DNA from: Odontesthes bonariensis
Taxonomy: Eukaryota; Chordata; Actinopteri; Atheriniformes; Atherinopsidae
Reading direction: 5' to 3'
Assembly: GCF_027942865.1 (NCBI RefSeq)
Contig: NC_134520.1
Span: forward strand, 6,211,501-6,275,500
Length of the DNA: 64,000 nucleotides
The translations under genes and the position numbers were made by a program. Shown here piece after piece: positions 57,484 to 64,000 of the stretch (positions within the stretch are counted from its first letter, which is position 1; each line of letters opens with the position of its first letter). Below the pieces are notes generated by a model, which searched no databases, was not told where the DNA came from, and was given only the letters and a program-made list of their open reading frames with translations.

Positions 57484-59326
57484 GTTATACTGGTACGCAA
57501 GACATAATATAAATAAATACCAGGTCAATGTGGCCAACCATTTTTCTCTCTCAGCTCTTTCAACTTTGAAATGAATATAGATGTAATAAAACCAGCTGAT
57601 GTTGAACCTAACAAAGACAATAACATGCCCTCAAGGTGTTCTAATCATGTAATCACAACCGCAGCTCACCTGTGGAATAAACGTGTTGCTTAACACCAAT
57701 TCTAGAGCTCAACTTTGGTAAGACAATATTTAGATTTACAAGTGTGTATTCAAATACTGTTAGGCTCTTACAGGTGAGCAGAGGTATTTCATCCAGAGTT
57801 GTACGTCATTGAAATAAATTACTGAACAAATATTAGAAGTACTGGATGAAAAGTTCTTATACTAAAACTGAAGGACATGCCAAAGGTAGCTCTAAACATG
57901 AGTCATTCAACTCTGTCAACACTCATAGCTTCACCTAAGTGTAAAAAGTTTCTGTAAAAACTGTTTCTGCTCCAAGAAACAGTTTGTGCTCAGTTAATAA
58001 AATCCAGAAAGCACCCCTCACAAATAGAAATATTCTTCATTGTACTTCAAAAACCAGAAACTCAGTAAACCCCATGGAACTGTGACACAACTGTCTGGAA
58101 AGAGAACGTCGCCTTACTCAACATGTCTTGTGGTTGCGTTGCATTATGGTCTATTATGACTGGTGTGGGTGGGGAAATGATAAAAAAAAAAAAAGTGTGC
58201 AGAACTGACGAACAGCTACGTGGAAATAACATTTTGAAAGAAGTGTCAACGTCACTCGGGTTTAGTGGATTAGCCATAGAAGTAACATTTTGAACTGAAA
58301 ACCAAACCAAACACCCCCACCACCCCCCAACATCCAATAAAGGCGGGGGAGTTGGAGCACTGTATTTAAAAATCCCATTTAATGTGCGGATATGAATTTA
58401 GGAAGCAGTTTACAACCATATTTCAACATGCAGTGACCATAAAAACACATCACAAGATGTTAAAAGGTGTAAGAATACGATTAGACCTAACTGATACGCA
58501 GTTGTGCGTTTTCACAGTGAGCATCAGTGTTCTATTTACTAAAACTGGTCGGAAAGTCCTGTAAAGGGCTGTGTTCTGACGCAGAACAATCAAGTTTGTT
58601 AAAGAAAAAAAAAAAGCATTTCAAGGAGGTTGTGACAGTGGAAATGAAATGTACAAAAAAACAAAAAAAAAAAAACAAGGAGGAGGTGGCATTAAAAAAA
58701 AAACAGGTCTCACTCCAAATCTGGTTTAGATACATGTATAACTTTGCTTTGATAAAAACCAGCCAGCAGGTCTCCTCAGAGTGTCGGCAGGATCACCCAG
58801 AGGAAACTGTACCATTTGAAGGGGTCTAAGACTTATCACTTCATACACAAGTCTGGTTTCCAAGCTGCCATTCGTACCTAGCTTGAGCTCATCATTGCAG
58901 CGGGAAGCAACATGTCTGAGAAGATACAAACTGTACAGATGAAGCCTTTGACTCTATGTTGGTACCCAGAAAATCAACTACAAAATACACTGCTTCTCTA
59001 GGTTACAAAACTGTAAAAAATACTGTTGTTTTCAGAAGCTTAAATTGTTCTTTATAAAACTGTTCCACGGCAGATAGATGTCTGTAGAAGTTGATGACAT
59101 ATTTGCACTGTTCGGGTCCCCTCAGAGAGAGGAGCAAATGCTTTACAAGCAAATTAAACAATATATGACAAAGAGCCTTTTACTCTGCTATGCTGTAAAA
59201 AGGGAATTAAACTATAAAACTTCCAAAAGACCTGTACAAAATAAAATCATCAGGCTAAAGTCTGCTCTTGATAAGGCACAATTTCATACATGCATTCCAT
59301 GTGAATAGTGTCCAACAGCCTTGAGT

Positions 59327-59363
<37 letters not shown>

Positions 59364-59386
59364 GGAAGAAGAAGAAAAATAAGTTT
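57484..59386. other. ryk 3' flank and probable 3' UTR
   Basis: This is the region downstream of the ryk stop codon on its strand. Most of a 3' UTR is expected here, but I found no convincing AATAAA on the minus strand near the gene. A-runs at 58185-58194, 58603-58615, 58660-58676 and 59329-59362 are the main landmarks. Frames on either strand lack support. Confidence 0.4.
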
Positions 59387-59498
59387 TTACACGTAGGCAC
59401 CCAGCGCTGCATGAAATTCTGTGAGACACTGAACAAGCTGCTGAAACTTGGGCCTTTCCTCGGGGTCCAGGGCCCAGCAACAAGCCATCACTGCAAAC
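59387..59498 (-). CDS. ryk: ryk last exon
   Basis: Reads FAVMACCWALDPEERPKFQQ then LVQCLTEFHAALGAYV and a TAA at 59389-59387. It holds kinase subdomain XI with the structural arginine in EERPKF. Essentially the same as the mammalian RYK C-terminus. Confidence 0.95.
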
Positions 59499-62400
59499 CT
59501 GCCACAAAGAGAGAGGAACAAGGTTCAAATCTGTCTCAAATGTACTTACTGCCTGTACAGTGCTTATATAATCAGTGTGACGGGATTGTTTATTAATCTG
59601 ATTAATAAACAATCCCGTCACACTGATTATGTGCACTGATTAAATCAGTGCACACCTTTGTATTTGACCCAAATATTCTTGAAAAGGAAGTCCTCAGCTC
59701 CACACTTATACAGTCATGTGAAAAATAAGTAACGTTTTATGAATCAGGACATAAAAAAAAAAAAAAGATTTTAAAATGAGGTAAATACAAAATCAGATGA
59801 AGGCCAACACATGACATACTACGCTTTGTTATCTATCTAAAAAAGAAAAAAAACATAAATGGTATGTGGAAAAACTATGTCCACTCTTACTGCCTCTATA
59901 AACTTTAAAGCTTGTTTTATAGTTGACGCGTCGCTCACAGCGTGTGATGTCAAAATGATGCATTTCCGCCTGGTGGAGCGGCGCATAGTCGTGCACCAGT
60001 CAAAATTTGTAACTTGGCACATGGAGAGAACGATAAACCGGATGGACCCATTCGAAAATAGGCTCACGGCTGACGGTTGTGTCATGTAAAATACTTTGTG
60101 CAATTATTTGTAAATAAATGATATCGTTAGGAATTTGCTGTTGTTTCATTCACTGGAAGCGGCTTTGAGTTTTATGAAAAGAGCTATATAAAACCGGTCT
60201 ATCATTATTATTATTGCATCCTGAAAGGCAACAATAATTCCTAAGTGTGTCCACACTATTTCATAACAAACAAATAAAGAAAAGGTAACACAATACACTT
60301 AAAAGTCCTATAACAATATTCTAAGTACCATATCAGACTATAATGGATATAACACACCTATTGAAATTTCAACTTCTGCAGGCTCATCAGCTATTATGTA
60401 AGTAATGGGGAATGCTCAGGAATTTGGAGGTGAAATGGGCATCATCATCCCTATTGAAATTTCAACTTCTGCGGGCTCATCAGCTATTATTTAAGTTATC
60501 TTTCTCTTTGGTCGCCTTTTTGCCGACAAGGTTCTAAGCAGCATTTCATCTTCCAGATACTGCAGCAGTATCATTGATGACAGTGCTACTCTTTCTGCTC
60601 TTGACAGTGGCATTGTTTTCTCCACTTTCGACGTTGTAGAGTAGTTAGCGGTAACCTTCACGTACGGTACAATTAGAAAAAGACTGAACAAGTGTGGTTT
60701 CTTTGGAAGGGTTGCAGGAGAAAGCCTCTTCTCTCTAAAAAGAACATGACAGCACAGCTTAGGTTTGTAATGTTACATCAGAACAAACCTCAAAACATCT
60801 GGAAAAAGGTTCTTTGGATGGCTGAGACCAAATTGAAGATGTTTTGGTCATAATGCACAGCTCAATTCTTTAGCTTAATTGTTGTTAAATAAATGACTCG
60901 GTTAATACGTCATGGGTTGTTGCTCATCTGAGGTCATATTTAGCAAGGACCAGAGGATTTCTTTTTTAGGTTGTCCTAATGTGATAAACCTTAGAATAAA
61001 CAGAGTGTACTTTCACAGCTGTACAAAGAAACCATTTGTGGCAATCACAACACTTTGTTGTAATGAAAGCAATATGTGCATGAACACTGTTTATTGAGTT
61101 TTATCTTGAAATATCTGTACCTCTTTAGACATTTCCTTGAAAAAAACTCCCATTGGATTGAGTCAATAATGCTGGGCAAACTATTTAACCCAAACTGTTG
61201 GCCAATGGATGCCTTTGAGCTGAGAAAACCCTGTTCTAATCCATCATTGAGAAGGTGGCAACCTTGGTGCTGACTCTATATTGAGGAAACAGCCAGTAAA
61301 TAACAATGTCCTGGTGGGAAAATGATGCCAGTGGGCAAAGGTTGCTCCTTATTCTTGACAGTTGCAGGATGTTGATAAGGTTCATATCAACCATCACTGG
61401 CAGTAGCTGAACATTTCAGTTCAACTCAACTCATGTGTTACATAAACAATATGTCACCAGCAGCACACTTCTTTTGTTGAAAGCCTGCAAGAACAAGCCT
61501 GGCAGCAGCTGAAAACATAAACACAAGGTTCCACGAAGCCATCTCTTTTTTTTCTAACTTCTACCTTCCGTGATATCAAACAGTAGGAGCGCAAAATCTC
61601 ATCCCGACTAGCTGATGATCACCATTTAAAAACTACTGTAATTACATACAAAAAACAACTTGTATCTTGTCAAGTTGTTTCAATCAGAAATAAAACACTG
61701 AAAAATCTTACAAACCCTGTTTCCAGAAAAGCCACAAAGTGTCCCAAGATGGAACAAAAACTTAAATCTGTATTTTATTGACTCATTTCAACTTCGACAT
61801 AAACAAATAAAAAACAAATCTAAAATTTGAGAACTGCAACACACTCAAAATAACCTTTAAAGTAAGTAAAAGAACAAACGAAAAGTTTATAGAATATATA
61901 AGTTTCAGAGTTGCGGAAGATTATGAACAGCAGGTTAATTGGTGACAGGTGAGGTAGTCAGGACTGAATATAAAAGTTCTTATATATATAAGTTTCAGAG
62001 TTGCGGAAGATTATGAACAGCAGGTTAATTGGTGACAGGTGAGGAGTCAGGACTGAATATAAAAGTTCTTAGAAAAGTATGGTTTTAGAAACACAGTGTG
62101 AATGCTTGAGTGGCCTGATCTGACTGCTATTGAAACTGTGTGGAGCATCATGAAGAGGAGAGTTAAGACAGCAATGAAAACAGACTACTGAGCAGCAGCT
62201 TACAGCAGCTTGCATATAGCAAGAACGGACACAAACTACTTTAAAAACAATGTAGAATCCTCAGTTCTAAGTAATTAAATGAAATGAAAATTAATTTGAA
62301 TAAAAAAAAAAAAAATACTATTTTAGAATAAGAATGAGTTTTTTTTGTCTTTCACAAACATTGAAAGCTGTCATTATGTATGGTTAATGCTGCTATCAGC

Positions 62401-62803
62401 TTCAGGGGTCCCAGAAAGTTGAGCTCATTATTAAAAGTAATGTATTAAAAGAAATGGTAATGGTCCAATGTGTCAATGGTATGAAATTCTTGTACTTGTT
62501 GCTGTTAAGTAATGGTTCAAACAAATATACACATTCAAAGTTGAAGTTCTGTTGCATTCTAGACTGCAATTTTGAGCATTTCCGCATTTTCTGTTTCCCT
62601 CTTCAGCCCAAAACCAGGATGCGAACACTACATGCGTATGTGTGTACACTCTAAAAATCAACTCACAGCTCATCTGGACAGTTAATAGGTTGCGCTATTC
62701 TGTAGCCATCTTTCAGGTAAGCAGACATCTCAAAAGGGTCAATGTCGACATAAGGAGTCTGACCCAAAGTCATTAGTTCCCACAGCGTCACTCCAAAAGC
62801 CCA
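59387..62803 (-). CDS. ryk: RYK receptor pseudokinase, last two coding exons (partial gene)
   Basis: The exons 62803-62667 and 59498-59387 join in phase to give the C-terminal 82 residues of the RYK kinase-like domain. RYK is a single-pass Wnt receptor with an extracellular WIF domain and a catalytically inactive intracellular kinase domain. The 5' exons lie beyond 64000. The gene neighbours SLCO2A1 in human on the same strand, as here. Confidence 0.93.
59558..59636. repeat. long palindrome, 28-bp perfect arms
   Basis: 59570-59597 and 59601-59628 are exact reverse complements around a 3-bp CTG; the match extends outward to CAGTGC/GCACTG with a small bulge. It lies in the last ryk intron, 60 bp from the last exon's acceptor. 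Confidence 0.95.
59631..59653. repeat. 23-bp perfect palindrome
   Basis: GTGCACTGATT, one A, then its exact reverse complement. It overlaps the outer arm of the 59558-59636 palindrome, so the two hairpins compete for the GTGCACTG segment. Confidence 0.95.
59870..60285. mobile_element. hAT-family fragment related to 18474-19491
   Basis: CAAAATTTGTAACTTGGCAC and TGACTGGTGC-type sequence at 59990-60020, followed by TTTGCTGTTGTTTCATTCAC, a GCTATATAAAACCGGTCTAT tail, an ATT run and AAGTGTGTCCACACTATTTC, correspond in reverse orientation to segments of the element at 18474-19491. The L2-like tail sits in the same place in both. Termini are missing. Confidence 0.65.
60357..60495. repeat. 46-bp direct repeat, 93-bp spacing
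   Basis: CCTATTGAAATTTCAACTTC and the following 26 bases occur at 60357 and again at 60450 with two or three differences. Confidence 0.85.
60690..60970 (+). mobile_element. Tc1-like transposon fragment
   Basis: GAGAAAGCCTCTTCTCTCTA, ACATCAGAACAAACCTC and GGTCATAATGCACAGCTC are the sense version of the transposase region also present in minus orientation at 42890-47300. Stops interrupt the frame, and a 3'-end-like stretch follows to about 60970. Confidence 0.65.
61715..62300 (+). mobile_element. mariner-type deletion derivative
   Basis: It starts with a CCTGTTTCCAGAAAAG end and a 5' region of the family. After an internal deletion it continues with GGCCTGATCTGACTGCTATT, which reads WPDLTAIETVWSIMKRR, the region around the last catalytic residue in this Tc1/mariner group. 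A 90-bp segment is tandemly duplicated at about 61895-62071 (TTTCAGAGTTGCGGAAGATT twice). Confidence 0.65.
62667..62803 (-). CDS. ryk: ryk penultimate exon
   Basis: Reads WAFGVTLWELMTLGQTPYVD, then IDPFEMSAYLKDGYRIAQPI and NCPDEL. This is kinase subdomains IX-X; the exon starts just after the conserved DV of the DVWAFG motif. Acceptor CACAG, donor GTGAGT. Confidence 0.95.
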
Positions 62804-64000
62804 CTGTGAACACAGAGCACATGATTAAGATCATTGCTTAGCGAACGTAAACATTTTCAACAAAATGGTACACACAAGCCATTATGTTTTCATTCAGCAG
62901 CATAAACATTAGCACTACTACGACGAGTGCAGAAAACCAAGGGTGCCTACTGGCTGTCAAATACAAAATGTTCACCATGAACAATGAAAGGAAACTATGT
63001 CAAAAAATGTATTTAGAATATAAATCGCAGCCACAAGTGTTTTTAAAGAGGCTGAATGTATAAACAGAAGGGAGGTGGTTCAAACTCTAATGTCAGCCAA
63101 ATTCTGCCTGCAAATGTTGATCTTCACGCTGACCTCTGCAGAGAGAAAAAAAGAAAAGAAGCATTTCCTGTTTGTGTGTGTGTGTGTATGTGTGTATGAG
63201 AGAAAGTGTTAATCGAATTATTAACACAAGTTCACCCTCTGACCCTGAAATTGTTATTAGGAATTTGGGGGATCTTGCCATTTTTTTTTTAATAAAAAAG
63301 CAAACAAAAAAAAATAAACCCACTGCTAAAAAATTCTAACTTTAACCTGGCACTGACAAACGTATAAAATACACAGAATGTTCCCAGAAAAAACACCCTT
63401 TTCAGTTGTGTTACAGCACATCGCAAGCTGTTATGTGGAGAAAATAAGCTTTTAATTCCAAAAACGATAGGGAATAAAGAGCAGTGATGTTAGGGCCTAA
63501 CAAAAGAAAGACGCCCTGCTCAGTAATCCATCCTGCTCCCACATCAATGCCACTGCCAACATTCGCAACAAGATAAAAACTCCCAACACTGTGTATCTCT
63601 GAATCAGATGTGCACAAACATCAGGGTGTGACGTCTGTATGTGCGCAACACTAATGCACAGCTGCTTGTATGGACCTGAGGCTTGGTTGTCTGTTAAAGA
63701 CAGGCCTCTGCAAACTGTAAGTGCCATGACTGCCATCAAACAGCATGGCCATAAGAAGAATGCACAGGGTTGTGGGGTGGGGTATGTCTGATCAGAGTCT
63801 CTGAGGATCTGTGTGGCTTTCCGGAAAGTCTCTGCCGCACCCACTCTGCTTACCTTAAACAGGAAAGAGGAGAGAACCAGTGACAGATGGTGCTTAATAC
63901 TGTGCCTCCCTTACCTTTGACACATTAACCAAGTATCTAAGAATGGCTTGAATACAATTGGTGCAATTTCTTGGATGGCCTTCTCAGTCTTATGTCTCTT
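62804..64000. other. ryk intron, window edge
   Basis: No further kinase exon was found. A (GT)n-type tract lies at about 63173-63197. The minus-strand frame at 63497-63844 has no kinase or other motif. Confidence 0.5.

Noticed and set aside
60491..60691. Minus-strand frame with MPLSRAERVALSSMILLQYL and a basic end
   Set aside because: It vaguely recalls a Harbinger first exon, but there are no terminal repeats, donor site or second exon.
63497..63844. Minus-strand 115-codon frame near the right edge as a ryk exon
   Set aside because: It lacks any kinase motif, and the exon preceding the DVWAFG junction should carry the kinase activation-loop region.

Overview
This is a piece of a ray-finned (teleost) fish chromosome. 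The reasons are intron-rich vertebrate genes with short exons, a high density of fish-type transposons (hAT, PIF/Harbinger, piggyBac-like, Tc1/mariner, L2-type LINE, tRNA-derived SINE), and three genes in the order and orientation known around human 3q22: RAB6B, SLCO2A1, RYK. All three lie on the minus strand. Family names were assigned by reading translations; no database search was run.

Genes. (1) rab6b: only coding exon 1 is present (28146-28215). I found no further rab6 exon to its left, so positions 1-28145 are most simply its first intron. (2) slco2a1, the prostaglandin transporter: complete. Fourteen coding exons between 52049 (ATG) and 30773 (stop) join in consistent phase into 623 residues, with the OATP signature and Kazal-like loop. 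Intron 1 (42427-51989) is long and full of mobile elements. (3) ryk: only the last two coding exons (62667-62803 and 59387-59498), encoding the C-terminal end of the pseudokinase domain; the gene continues past the right edge.

Mobile DNA. In the presumed rab6b intron: degraded hAT transposase genes (1.0-2.6 kb), a 2.0-kb PIF/Harbinger element with remnants of two genes (4361-6382), hAT elements with intact 8-bp target duplications (6720-7660, 13806-16099, 18474-19491, 24050-25132), a 449-bp tandem array inside a 2.5-kb inverted-repeat frame (9414-11934), an L2-type LINE tail, a TTAA-flanked MITE, and a TTAA-flanked piggyBac-like element (20549-21690) that carries what reads as an intact exon of an atlastin gene. 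In slco2a1: a Harbinger-type MITE, a Tc1 copy split by a SINE and then by a 3.5-kb LTR-element block that is flanked by a 285-bp direct duplication, and a mariner copy. Between slco2a1 and ryk: a TTAA MITE and a 2.3-kb element with a THAP-domain exon facing a gene of the SWIM/YqaJ-associated family. Within ryk: near-perfect palindromes just upstream of the last exon.

The three host genes are not known to act in one pathway; they are a conserved neighbourhood. The least ordinary content is the exon-carrying piggyBac-like element, the THAP/SWIM-YqaJ element, the 285-bp duplication around the LTR block, and the ryk-intron palindromes.
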